From contig JACRJY010000012.1 of NCBI GenBank assembly GCA_016235585.1, forward strand, positions 1 through 64,000: DNA of 64,000 nucleotides, written 5' to 3'. The stretch is from Verrucomicrobiota bacterium. GTDB lineage: Bacteria; Verrucomicrobiota; Verrucomicrobiia; Limisphaerales; JACRJY01. The position numbers and the translations under genes were made by a program. A model generated the notes under the pieces. That model had not been told where the DNA came from. It saw only the letters and a list, made by a program, of their open reading frames with translations, and did no database searches. Below, in pieces: positions 34,217 through 42,324 of the stretch. The first letter of the stretch is position 1. Each line of letters starts with the position of its first letter.

Positions 34217-35011
34217 TCAGATGCCATAGTGCCTAATAATGTGATCAAAACATTTGAGATCCGATTTCCCGAATCGGGCTTTAGAACCGGCGAGCAGGCC
34301 GGCATGAACTGCGGCGTTTCGTTTCGTTTGCAGTTCGCAGAGATGGGTAAAGGGAGCTGCCTGATCCAGTTTTAGCAGCTTGAGGTATGTGAGCATCTTG
34401 CCAAGCCCAAGGTTGCGGTCTTCTGCCAAGAGTTTCCGGACAACTCCTTGGTCGATTAACGACTGGTAGATGATCATTTCAGCCATTGCGCCCGCTAGAA
34501 TAATTGCTGTGTGGTAGCGCTCGTTGCAAACATTCAGGACGTAGTCGTCGTAAAATGCTCCTAATTGAGCGCCAAATTCGTCGTTCTCTCTCTTAAACAC
34601 GACTTCCTTCGCTTGAACCAGTCTGGTTGCATCCTTCGGAACTGGGATTGGCAATTCGTGAAGCACACGCTTTGGCACACGCAAGAAAACTGAACCCGTG
34701 GCGTGAAACAACAAATGTTTGCCGACAAAAGGGTGGGCAAAAAGCCAGAGTAAATACCTCGGAGTAATCTTAAAATCCGCTGCCAACTTGTTGAGGGGTA
34801 GCGGAACGGAGAAACCTTTGTGGGAAACGTCTTTTTCGAGAATTTTTGCTCGGAGTTTTCTGTCGCCGGACGCCATTACCACAAGAGTGCCGCAAGGAAT
34901 GGTTGTGCCGTATCGAAGATCGTCTACGAGTTTACCGAGAGCCATGCGCTTTTGGCCACGAAAGTGTGAGTCGAGTTGACTGGCTAGATTCACTGGTGGC
35001 GTGGCTGTCAT
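34217..35011 (-). CDS. HsdS-like target-recognition half fused to a HEPN-like domain (unknown function)
   Basis: This 264-residue protein is lower in GC than its neighbours. Residues 1-135 resemble one half of a type I restriction specificity subunit: MALGKLVDDLRYGTT near the start and FLRVPKRVLHELPIPVPKDA at the end, the usual closing line of a target-recognition domain. Residues about 160-264 are helical (HTAIILAGAMAEMIIYQSLI) and contain TKRNAAVHAG, which fits the R-x4-6-H motif of HEPN-type domains. There is no hsdM or hsdR gene nearby. A defence or nucleic-acid-binding role is a fair guess; both domain calls are from motif reading only. It is convergent with the SGNH/TPR gene. Confidence 0.45.
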   Translation of the reverse strand: MTATPPVNLASQLDSHFRGQKRMALGKLVDDLRYGTTIPCGTLVVMASGDRKLRAKILEKDVSHKGFSVPLPLNKLAADFKITPRYLLWLFAHPFVGKHLLFHATGSVFLRVPKRVLHELPIPVPKDATRLVQAKEVVFKRENDEFGAQLGAFYDDYVLNVCNERYHTAIILAGAMAEMIIYQSLIDQGVVRKLLAEDRNLGLGKMLTYLKLLKLDQAAPFTHLCELQTKRNAAVHAGLLAGSKARFGKSDLKCFDHIIRHYGI

Positions 35012-35035
35012 AGGCTTGTGAGTGCGGGGAGAGGG

Positions 35036-38000
35036 TTATCCTCTCCCCTCATCCGACGGGGGAACAGGCTGGAGTGAGGAGTGCGCGGACAGTTGCTTCG
35101 CCGCCGCCGCCAGCCACGCGGCGGCGGGCAGGGCGTAGGGGCGGAAGACTTCGAGGCCGCCTTCGCGCTCGTTGTAATACACCGCGCGGTGCAGGCCGAG
35201 GCTCGCCGCGCGCGGGCTGTCGCAGAGCGCGGCGGAGTCGTTCGCGCTCATCTTGAAGAGCACGAGCATTTCAAATTCCGTCAGCGCCTTGCGGCTGATG
35301 CTGCGGTTCACGTTGTTGCCGGTGTCCACGAACGCCACGACGTGCAGGCCGAGCGCCGGGCCTTCGCAAATCAAGGTGTTCAGCTCCTTGCCCGGATTCG
35401 CCGCGCCGTCGCCGCCGGAGAAGCCGAAATCCTCCTCGAAGCGGAGCTTCTTCACGCGTTGCAGGCCGGGGATGAACAGGAACGTCTCCGGCCTGGGGTT
35501 CGCCGTGTCGGTGCGGGACTGCAACTCCCCGGCGAGCTGGTGAACGGTGGCCTCCATCTCCGCGCCGCTAACCACCGTCAAGTCGCGCGGGAAGTCGCGG
35601 GCGAGCCGCTCGATGAATTCTTTCTCTTGTAAACCGGGCGCGCTGGTGTCGAGCACGATGAACCGCGCCGCACCGGGCGGATACTGCGCGGCGAGCGAGA
35701 CGAGGCCGACGGCGAGAATCGCCAGCGCCGCCTCGTCGCGCTGGCCGACGACGAGCAGGTTGCCGCCGCTCTGCCGGTGGAACACCGCCTCGGTCGGGCC
35801 TTTGATGGAGTTCGGCGCACCAAGCCACAGGCGCGCGGACGCGGGAACTCTGTTTCCCGCCCATGAACCGGTCGCCAAACCACTCCTCTCCCGGCCTTCG
35901 GCCACCCTCTCCTCTCCTTCGGAAGGAGAGGAGAGGGCAGGGAGAGGAGTGGTCGCCGCCGCATTGCCAAGGTTCCCCCTCACCTCACCCCGGCCCTCTC
36001 CCCTCCCTCCGGGAGCGGAGAGGGAGAGTGTGCCGCAGGCGCTCAACAGTTCGTTCAGCAAAACATTTTCCCGCACGTCCGCCGGCGCGTTGCCCTCGAA
36101 CACAATCGGGCGCGGGCACACGGAGAATTTCTTCACCGCGAGCGCGCGGATTTTTTCGAGCTGCGTTTCGCGCGCCGCCTCGGAGAGCCACACGGTCTGG
36201 AACGGGCTGTTCCCCGCGAGCGCGCCGGCCATGTCGTTGTAGATGCCCTCGCCGGGGCGCGTGAGGCGGCGCGGCGCGGGATTGTTGTCGTCCATGATGA
36301 GGAAGGCGTCGGCCTCGTTGCACTGGAGCGCGATGCGGACGACCATCTGGCCGAGCGTGGCGCGCGCCAGCGTGTAGGCGCCGCCAAGCGTCTGCGAGCC
36401 GAGCACGACGTGGATGCCGAAGGCGCGGCCCTGCCGCACGATGCGATCCAGCAGCAGCGCGGCGCTCTGCGAAATGCGGTCATCCTCGGTGAAGAATTCC
36501 TGAAACTCGTCCACCAGCAGCAGTGTGCGTGGCAGCGGCGTGCGCCCGCCGGACTTGTTGTAGCCCGCCAAATCCTGCGCGCCCGCCTGCCGGAAAAGCT
36601 CGCCGCGCCGGCGCAGTTCCTCGTCCACGCGCTGCAGCACGCTCAAGCCGAACTCGCGGTCGCTCTCGATGGCCACGACGCGCGCGTGCGGCAGCGCGTG
36701 CGCCGCGTAGCACTGGAACTCGACGCCCTTCTTGAAGTCCACGAGGTAGAATTCGACCTGCTCCGGGCTGCACCAGAGCGCGAGGTTCGTGATGAGGACG
36801 TGGAAGAGCGTGGACTTGCCGGAGCCGGTCTTGCCCGCGATGAGCGCGTGCTGGCGCGTGCCCAGGCCGAGCGCGAGGTATTGCAGCTTCGTCGCGCCTG
36901 TGCGGCCCATCGGCACGCGCAGCTCCTCCGTCGTTTCGAGCGACCAGATTTGGCCTTCGGCAGGCGTGATTTCCGCGAATGAAACTTCCACGCGGTTCGT
37001 GTGGGCGCTGGCCTGGCCGATCTTGTTGATGAATTCCGTGACCAGCGCGGCGTCCGGCGGAGCGTCGAGCCGCAGCTTCACGCCCGCTGGAAATTTCCCG
37101 GCCAGCGCGAACCCGGCATCGCCGCGCGCGAGGCCCACGCTGTTCCGGCGCAGCTCGTCGGCGACGAATTCCTGCTGCGCCGCCTGCCGGCGATCCCAGT
37201 GGACGAGCGTGAACACGCCGCAGCGCGCCCCGCTGGCGGCGATGCTCATCAGCCGCTTCATCGCCGTCTCGCCGAAGTTCACGGGAAAGTCCGCGATGAC
37301 GAGGAAGTGGTATTTCTCGGCGATGCTCCCGGCCTTGGCGTTGTAGTCCGCGATGGTTTCGTATTCGTTGCGGAGAAACATCTGGATCATTTTCTCCATG
37401 TGCTCGTTCAGCTCGGCGAGCCGCGCCTCGATCTGCGCCGGCTGCGTCCAGATGCGCCCGTGGATGAGGTTCTCGCCGAAGTCCGCGAGGTGCGTGATGC
37501 CGGAAAAACTCTGCCCCAGCCCGACGGGATCAATGAGGCTGAAGCTCACGCGCCCCGGCGGCGCGGTGGCGAGCAGGCGGAGAATGATCTCGTTGAGCGC
37601 GGCGATGGATTCCTCGCGCCCGGCCTTCGCGGTCTCGAACAGCACCGAGCCGCGCCGGGGAAACTCCAGCGCGAGCGGCACCGTGAACCGCGCCGGGCCG
37701 GGCAGCGTGAACCGCGCGCCCGCCAGCGTGACGCCCGCCAGCGTCTCCACGTCCACTTCGAGCCGGGCGAACTTCACGACCGGCGTGAACTCCGCCGGTG
37801 CGGCCCACTGCCGGAGAAACTCCGGCTGCCACGGCGGGAAAAGGGTTTCGGCGGCGCGGCTGGCGGCTTCAATGGTTTGAAAAACTGGCAGCGATTTGTT
37901 TTTGAGTTCGGCGGCGATGGCTTCGTCGCGGGCCGCGGAATCTTTTTGGAGCTGCGCGAGCCGCGCGGCCTTCGCGGCGGCGAGCTGTTGGGTTTGCGCG

Positions 38001-39127
38001 GCGGTGGCCGCCACCGCCTGCGCCTTCGTCGCCTGCGCGGACTGCGCGGATTGCGCGAGCTGGCGGGTGTGGCGGGTCTCGACCTTCGCCAGCACACGCG
38101 CGAGCTTGCGATCCATCACCGCCTTCACCGCCACGCGCTCACGCGCCGGCTCCTCCGGCACGGCGGCCCACTCGCGGTTCAGTTGTTCGCTCGTTATTTG
38201 AAACGCGCGGTCAATGTCCTCGAGCCGCTGCGGGAAGTTTTTCGCCGCCGCTGCCGCGCCGAGGTCGTGCAGCTGCTGCGCCTGCGCGAGCGCGGCGGCG
38301 ATGTTCGCGGCGATGGGCCGGGCCTGCTTGCGCCCAAGGAAAAACAAGACCGCCAGCAGCACGAGCGAACCGGCCAGCGCGCCGCCGAGGCGTTCGTAGG
38401 AAACCGCCGCGCCCTGCTGCCGCAGCCAGACCGCGTAGCCGGCATGGCCCAGCGCGAGCAGTGCCGCGCCCGAGGAAACTGAAACCGTGCGGAAAAACCA
38501 CGGCAACGGCAGCCGGCGAAATCGCGCGAGCCGCTGGCCGATGTCCGCAAACGTGGCACGAAACTGCGCGAGCAGTTCGTCCTCGCTGCCGGACGCCGGC
38601 GCGGCGGCGACCTCGATGTCCACCGACTCCGGCAGTTCGCAGAAGCCGCGCAGCGATTCGCGGGCGTGCTCCACCCAGGTGAGCAGCGCGGCGTAGTCCG
38701 CCGCGAGCGCGGCCTGGAAATCTTCCGCGGCCTTCTTGGTGTCCGCGCGGCCCGTCTCCTGTGCGCGCTCGGCCTGAAGCAGGGCGGTCTGGATCTGGGA
38801 AATCTTCCGGTTCTCCGCGTCGTCAATCCGGCGCGTCCGCGCGGCCAGCGCGCGCTGATACGCGGCGCTGACCCGGATGCGCCGCGTGGAATGCCCGGCG
38901 GCGAGCCGCTCGCGTTCCTTCCCGGCGGCGGCATCCAGTTCCGCCAGCGCGATGGCCGTCTGGCTTTCGAGCGTCTTGCCTTCGCCGGCGAAGGCGAGCT
39001 GGGCGCGCTGCGTCTGGCTGCGAAGCTCGGCGTCGTTCTGCGCGGCCTGCGCGGACGCGTCGCGCACGGCCTGCTGGAGCTGGCCGAGCAGGGCGAGCGC
39101 CTCGTCCACGCCGGGGAGCTTATTCAC
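35036..39127 (-). CDS. FtsK/SpoIIIE-family ATPase of a WXG100 (type VII-like) secretion locus
   Basis: The 1363-residue protein starts with a GTG overlapping the preceding stop. It has a long N-terminal coiled coil, two membrane spans near residues 215-270 (VSVSSGAALLALGHAGYAVWL and LAGSLVLLAVLFFLG), a second coiled coil, and one intact FtsK-type ATPase: Walker A AGKTGSGKSTLFHV at about 765 and Walker B LLLVDEFQEFF at about 873. A C-terminal region (GGNLLVVGQRDEAALAILA) looks like a further ATPase domain whose P-loop has decayed. EccC/EssC proteins of type VII systems have this membrane-anchored multi-ATPase plan and push WXG100 substrates across the membrane. The three upstream genes in the operon support this. 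A repeat element forms the linker at residues about 1030-1083. Confidence 0.8.
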   Translation of the reverse strand: MNKLPGVDEALALLGQLQQAVRDASAQAAQNDAELRSQTQRAQLAFAGEGKTLESQTAIALAELDAAAGKERERLAAGHSTRRIRVSAAYQRALAARTRRIDDAENRKISQIQTALLQAERAQETGRADTKKAAEDFQAALAADYAALLTWVEHARESLRGFCELPESVDIEVAAAPASGSEDELLAQFRATFADIGQRLARFRRLPLPWFFRTVSVSSGAALLALGHAGYAVWLRQQGAAVSYERLGGALAGSLVLLAVLFFLGRKQARPIAANIAAALAQAQQLHDLGAAAAAKNFPQRLEDIDRAFQITSEQLNREWAAVPEEPARERVAVKAVMDRKLARVLAKVETRHTRQLAQSAQSAQATKAQAVAATAAQTQQLAAAKAARLAQLQKDSAARDEAIAAELKNKSLPVFQTIEAASRAAETLFPPWQPEFLRQWAAPAEFTPVVKFARLEVDVETLAGVTLAGARFTLPGPARFTVPLALEFPRRGSVLFETAKAGREESIAALNEIILRLLATAPPGRVSFSLIDPVGLGQSFSGITHLADFGENLIHGRIWTQPAQIEARLAELNEHMEKMIQMFLRNEYETIADYNAKAGSIAEKYHFLVIADFPVNFGETAMKRLMSIAASGARCGVFTLVHWDRRQAAQQEFVADELRRNSVGLARGDAGFALAGKFPAGVKLRLDAPPDAALVTEFINKIGQASAHTNRVEVSFAEITPAEGQIWSLETTEELRVPMGRTGATKLQYLALGLGTRQHALIAGKTGSGKSTLFHVLITNLALWCSPEQVEFYLVDFKKGVEFQCYAAHALPHARVVAIESDREFGLSVLQRVDEELRRRGELFRQAGAQDLAGYNKSGGRTPLPRTLLLVDEFQEFFTEDDRISQSAALLLDRIVRQGRAFGIHVVLGSQTLGGAYTLARATLGQMVVRIALQCNEADAFLIMDDNNPAPRRLTRPGEGIYNDMAGALAGNSPFQTVWLSEAARETQLEKIRALAVKKFSVCPRPIVFEGNAPADVRENVLLNELLSACGTLSLSAPGGRGEGRGEVRGNLGNAAATTPLPALSSPSEGEERVAEGRERSGLATGSWAGNRVPASARLWLGAPNSIKGPTEAVFHRQSGGNLLVVGQRDEAALAILAVGLVSLAAQYPPGAARFIVLDTSAPGLQEKEFIERLARDFPRDLTVVSGAEMEATVHQLAGELQSRTDTANPRPETFLFIPGLQRVKKLRFEEDFGFSGGDGAANPGKELNTLICEGPALGLHVVAFVDTGNNVNRSISRKALTEFEMLVLFKMSANDSAALCDSPRAASLGLHRAVYYNEREGGLEVFRPYALPAAAWLAAAAKQLSAHSSLQPVPPSDEGRG
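35880..36028. repeat. CCTCTCC/GGAGAGG palindromic elements inside the FtsK gene
   Basis: Two adjacent inverted repeats: CCACTCCTCTCCC to GGGAGAGGAGTGG (35880-35952), enclosing the hairpin CTCCTTCGGAAGGAG, and CCCTCACC...CTCCGGGAGCGGAGAGGG (about 35974-36028). Related copies are intergenic at 54718 and 59174. The frame of the host gene stays open through both. Confidence 0.8.
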
Positions 39128-39332
39128 AGTCGCTCCTGATTTTGCCGAGGACGGCGTCGAGCTTGTCCATCGCCTCGAGCGCCGCCGTCATTTCGGTTTG
39201 CAGCGGGTCGAGATAGCGCGCCTGGAACTCCGCGCTCCGGGCGTCCTGCCAGTGGGCCTTGGCCAGCTCCCACTGGCCCATCAGGTTCCGGGTGAGCGTG
39301 GCCAACTGCGAGCGGCTGACTTTGAGGCTCAT
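39120..39332 (-). CDS. Small WXG100-like helical protein (70 aa)
   Basis: This 70-residue, all-helical protein has two halves around LMGQWELAKAHWQDARSAEF, with Trp-x-Asp at the turn and aromatic residues spaced as in the 39931 gene (WQDARSAEFQARY against WSDQEHEKFAQEF). It is shorter than the usual 90-100 residues. The ATG overlaps the stop of the upstream coiled-coil gene (ATGA), and its stop overlaps the GTG of the FtsK gene by 8 bases, so it is tightly coupled to the ATPase. Likely a secreted substrate or a structural partner of the secretion locus. Confidence 0.6.
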   Translation of the reverse strand: MSLKVSRSQLATLTRNLMGQWELAKAHWQDARSAEFQARYLDPLQTEMTAALEAMDKLDAVLGKIRSDCE

Positions 39333-39928
39333 GATATTTGCCCCCCCAGCTTGCCGGGTTCGCCCGCGCTTTCGGAAATTATTTTTGCCGGAAGTTCACC
39401 GCCGGCTTCCGCCGGAATTTTTCCTGGATTCACGGGAGGGTTCGGCGGGCCAAATCCGCCCCGGCTCGCGTAGTCGTCGAGCGTGCGGAGCGTCTGTTCG
39501 AGCGAGAACACGGCCTCGCGCAAATCCTTCGCGAGGAAACCGCGCAGCCGATCCACGGGCTTGGCGAGCAGGCTGACTTCATTGTCGTAGCGACGGTTCC
39601 ATTTCTTGAGCACGGCGAGCTTGTCCTGCGCGGCGTCGAGCGCGCGGCGGGCGCGGGTGACGGCCATCACTTGCGCGCTGGAGGCTTCTTTCAACTGGCT
39701 CACCCGCGAACTCAACAGTTCCTGCTGCGCCTGCTCCAGCTCCTTCGTGCGGCGGTGCAACTGCGCCTCCAAAACCCGGCGCTGGTCGCTCTGCACCCAG
39801 GCCCGCGTGCGCGTCACGTCGCCCATCACGTCGTCCGTGGCGGCGCGCGCCTTGGTGAGATAGACGAGGAGCTGCGCGCGGAAGGTTTCGAGCGCGTCGA
39901 GCGAGGTGACTTGGGCCTGTTGCGGCAT
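39329..39928 (-). CDS. Coiled-coil protein of the WXG100/FtsK operon (unknown function)
   Basis: I take the ATG at 39928, two bases after the stop of the WXG100-like gene; the long upstream extension in the ORF track is a shadow. The 199-residue protein is almost wholly helical (RRTKELEQAQQELLSSRVSQL, then VTRARRALDAAQDKLAVLKK) up to about residue 160, followed by a glycine/proline-rich tail (GGFGPPNPPVNPGKIPAE). No signal peptide or span is visible. Its place between two WXG100-like genes suggests a secreted LXG-like substrate, a chaperone, or a structural rod. Confidence 0.6.
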   Translation of the reverse strand: MPQQAQVTSLDALETFRAQLLVYLTKARAATDDVMGDVTRTRAWVQSDQRRVLEAQLHRRTKELEQAQQELLSSRVSQLKEASSAQVMAVTRARRALDAAQDKLAVLKKWNRRYDNEVSLLAKPVDRLRGFLAKDLREAVFSLEQTLRTLDDYASRGGFGPPNPPVNPGKIPAEAGGELPAKIISESAGEPGKLGGQIS

Positions 39929-39930
39929 GG

Positions 39931-40203
39931 CTAGCGCTGCGCCAGGTATTCCTCGATGCGTTGCGCCTTGCGGAGCAGGTGCGGCGCGTGCTGGTTCGAG
40001 GCCTCGATGAACTTCCGCAGCGACTTCATCATCAGCTCGAACTCCTGCGCGAACTTCTCGTGCTCCTGGTCGCTCCACGTGTCGCCCAGCGCGGCGAAGC
40101 GCGCCTGCAGCGAGGCCGAGCGCGTCTGCAGTTCGAGGTTGAAGCGCTTGAGCTCCTCCGCGAACCGGCGGACGGCCTCGGGATCCATGATGGCCTGGGG
40201 CAT
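39931..40203 (-). CDS. WXG100-family protein
   Basis: This 90-residue protein has the helix-turn-helix hairpin plan of ESAT-6-like proteins: a first helix (VRRFAEELKRFNLELQTRSAS), the turn ALGDTWSDQEHEKFAQEF with Trp-x-Asp in place of Trp-x-Gly, and a second helix with LMMKSLRKFIEASNQHAP. Proteins of this family dimerise and leave the cell through an EccC-type ATPase. It is the first gene of the four-gene minus-strand operon and is divergent from thiG across 177 bases that must hold its promoter. Confidence 0.75.
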   Translation of the reverse strand: MPQAIMDPEAVRRFAEELKRFNLELQTRSASLQARFAALGDTWSDQEHEKFAQEFELMMKSLRKFIEASNQHAPHLLRKAQRIEEYLAQR

Positions 40204-40316
40204 GGCGGTGAAATGTTTTTTGGTTTTCGGTTCCGCCCGGGGCCGGGCAACTCCGCGGGCGGTGCGGGCAGCGTAACAAACCCGCGCGCGGCCTCAAAGT
40301 GAATTCAGGGCGGGTG

Positions 40317-40337
40317 GCATACGGAAAACCCGTATGC
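40317..40337. promoter_or_regulatory. Hairpin in the divergent WXG100/thiG control region
   Basis: GCATACGG-AAAAC-CCGTATGC is a perfect 8-base stem with a 5-base loop, 44 bases upstream of thiG. It may be an operator or an mRNA leader stem. It does not resemble a thiamine (TPP) riboswitch. Confidence 0.4.
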
Positions 40338-40380
40338 TCGGCTCTCGACACTCTTCCGCACGCCGCCTATTCTGCGCCCG

Positions 40381-41163
40381 ATGTCGAACCGACCCTTGGT
40401 CATCGCCGGCCGCGAGTTCCGCTCCCGTCTCCTGCTGGGCACGGGAAAGTTTTCGTCGCCGGAAACGATGCGCGACGCGCTAGCCACCAGCGGCACGGAG
40501 ATGGTCACCGTCGCCCTGCGCCGCGCGGACTTGAGCGGCAAGCGCGACCCGTTCGCAAACATTCTGGAGTTTATTGACCCGAAAAAATATCTGCTCCTGC
40601 CCAACACCAGCGGCGCGATGAACGCCGAGGAGGCCGTCCGCCTCGCGCGCCTCGCCGCCGCCGCCGGCCTGCTGAAATGGGTGAAGCTCGAAATCCACCC
40701 CGACCCGCGCTACCTGCTGCCCGACCCGGTCGAGACGCTCAAGGCCGCCGAGATGCTCGTGAAGGAGGGCTTCACCGTGCTGCCCTACATCAACGCCGAT
40801 CCGGTGCTGGCGAAGCGATTGCAGGACGCCGGCTGCGCGACGGTGATGCCGCTCGGCTCGCCCATCGGCTCCAATCGCGGCCTCCAGACCCGCGACCAGC
40901 TTCGCATCATCATCGAGCAGGCCACCGTGCCGGTCGTGGTGGACGCCGGCATCGGCGCGCCGAGCCACGCCGCGGAGGCGATGGAACTCGGCGCGGACGC
41001 CGTGCTCGTCAACACCGCCATCGCCGTCGCCAGCGACCCGAACCGCATGGCCGTGGCGTTCAAGCTGGCCGTCGAAGCCGGGCGTGCGGCGTATGAAATC
41101 GGGCTGGGTGAACAAAGCGTGACGGCGAATGCGACGAGTCCGCTGACGGGCTTTTTGAATTAA
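40381..41163 (+). CDS. thiG: Thiazole synthase
   Basis: This 260-residue protein matches ThiG throughout: [18 protein letters not shown] at the start, [64 protein letters not shown] and [31 protein letters not shown]. The catalytic Lys is in the VKLEI segment. It makes the thiazole half of thiamine from deoxyxylulose phosphate, dehydroglycine and ThiS thiocarboxylate. No other thiamine gene, not even thiS, is adjacent, so the pathway is split in this genome. Confidence 0.95.
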   Translation: MSNRPLVIAGREFRSRLLLGTGKFSSPETMRDALATSGTEMVTVALRRADLSGKRDPFANILEFIDPKKYLLLPNTSGAMNAEEAVRLARLAAAAGLLKWVKLEIHPDPRYLLPDPVETLKAAEMLVKEGFTVLPYINADPVLAKRLQDAGCATVMPLGSPIGSNRGLQTRDQLRIIIEQATVPVVVDAGIGAPSHAAEAMELGADAVLVNTAIAVASDPNRMAVAFKLAVEAGRAAYEIGLGEQSVTANATSPLTGFLN

Positions 41164-41207
41164 AACTTGCCCCTTCCATCACACCTCGTAATCCGAGACC
41201 TCTCGCT

Positions 41208-42080
41208 TCACCGCTCCGCCAAAACTTCCGCGAGCCACGCGCGCAGCTTCCGCCGCTCGGGCACGTCGCGCAGCACCCATTCATCGGTGTGGTTGCGGAA
41301 GGCCAGCGGCTGGAAAGTGAAGCGGCCCGGCACGCCGGTCTGCGCGAGGTATTTCTCCGTCTCCGCCGTGGAGACTTCCATGCTGATGAACTGCGGGCGG
41401 TTGTTCAACCGCTTCAAGCGGGCGAGTGCGGAAGTGCGGTCAGCGTCGGCATACGGCCAGCCCGCGCGCACGCCGTCGTAGTGGCTGTGGACGATGAAGG
41501 CGCGCCAGAGCGGGGCGACCGTGTCGTCGCGCAGGCCGAGGTAGTTGCACGCAATCGCGCCGCGCGAGAAGCCGCAGAGGATGAGCGCGTTGGTGTCGCC
41601 GCCGAACTGCTCGGCGAGGAGGCGCAGGGTGTTCGTGGCGTAGCGGAGAGATTCGCCGACATCACCCCACCATTTCGTCGCGACGGTTTTCTGGCCGTTG
41701 CTCACGGCGACATACGGCAGGCAGACCCAGAGGAAGTTCGAGCCGCCGCTGATGCCGTAGCCGAGGTGGCTGCCCTCCGGCACGCCGAGGGAGATGTCGC
41801 CGAACTTGTTCGAGTAGCCGCCGTTGCCGGCGTATTCGACAAGCACGGGGAACTTGCGACCCGGCTGCCAGTTCCCCGGCAGGTAGAGCGCGTGGTAAAC
41901 CTGTGTGTCCTCGAATCCCGGCGCGGTTTGCCGCACGCGCTGGCCGGCGGCGGGTGCGGCGGAAACCATCGGCGGCGTCCGCAAGTCCGGCGGGACGGTG
42001 CGGATGTCGGGGAGTTCGACGGCCGGCACCGCGACGGCGATGGCCAGGAGGAAAGCGTGAAGGAAAGAATTCCGGCGCAT
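41208..42080 (-). CDS. Exported alpha/beta-hydrolase (esterase/PHB-depolymerase-like)
   Basis: The 290-residue protein has a signal peptide (FLHAFLLAIAVAVPAVE). The catalytic domain shows LYLPGNWQPGRKFPVLVEYAG, the nucleophile elbow ILCGFSRGAIACN, and a late His in FRNHTDEWVL. This is the arrangement of prolyl-oligopeptidase-like esterases and polyhydroxybutyrate-depolymerase relatives. The natural substrate is not clear. It stands alone, convergent with thiG. Confidence 0.75.
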   Translation of the reverse strand: MRRNSFLHAFLLAIAVAVPAVELPDIRTVPPDLRTPPMVSAAPAAGQRVRQTAPGFEDTQVYHALYLPGNWQPGRKFPVLVEYAGNGGYSNKFGDISLGVPEGSHLGYGISGGSNFLWVCLPYVAVSNGQKTVATKWWGDVGESLRYATNTLRLLAEQFGGDTNALILCGFSRGAIACNYLGLRDDTVAPLWRAFIVHSHYDGVRAGWPYADADRTSALARLKRLNNRPQFISMEVSTAETEKYLAQTGVPGRFTFQPLAFRNHTDEWVLRDVPERRKLRAWLAEVLAER

Positions 42081-42151
42081 GAAGGGAGGCTATCATCCGC
42101 CGGTTTGCCCGCCAGCGCAAAGCCGTGAAAAAAGAGGCGGCGGGGCAGTTT

Positions 42152-42255
42152 GGAGCGCCGGACTCCGATCCGGCAGGGGTGGAAAAAGGCTGGCTCTGTG
42201 CCGATTCGGAGACCGGCGCTCCGCCGCGCCCGCCGAGGCGGGGGCAGCCCGGATG
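42152..42255. repeat. GGAGCGCC-family inverted repeat, copy 1
   Basis: TTTGGAGCGCCGGACTCCG opens a 71-base inverted repeat that closes with GAGACCGGCGCTCC at 42222; GC-rich palindromic sequence continues to about 42255. The same element, in the other orientation, lies at 45002-45094. It occupies most of the gap between the esterase and HD genes. Confidence 0.75.
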
Positions 42256-42324
42256 CACCCCAAACAGCCCCGCCGCCGAAAAAAGGCGTGCGTTCCGCCG
42301 GGGGATTGGTTAAAGAAGCGCCCC

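Noticed and set aside
34217-35011. Remnant of a complete type I restriction system
   Set aside because: No hsdM or hsdR sequence is present on either side, and the gene itself looks intact, so it is better read as a stand-alone protein.
40204-40380. TPP riboswitch upstream of thiG
   Set aside because: The conserved CTGAGA and ACCTGATC-type elements are absent; only a simple 8-base hairpin is seen.
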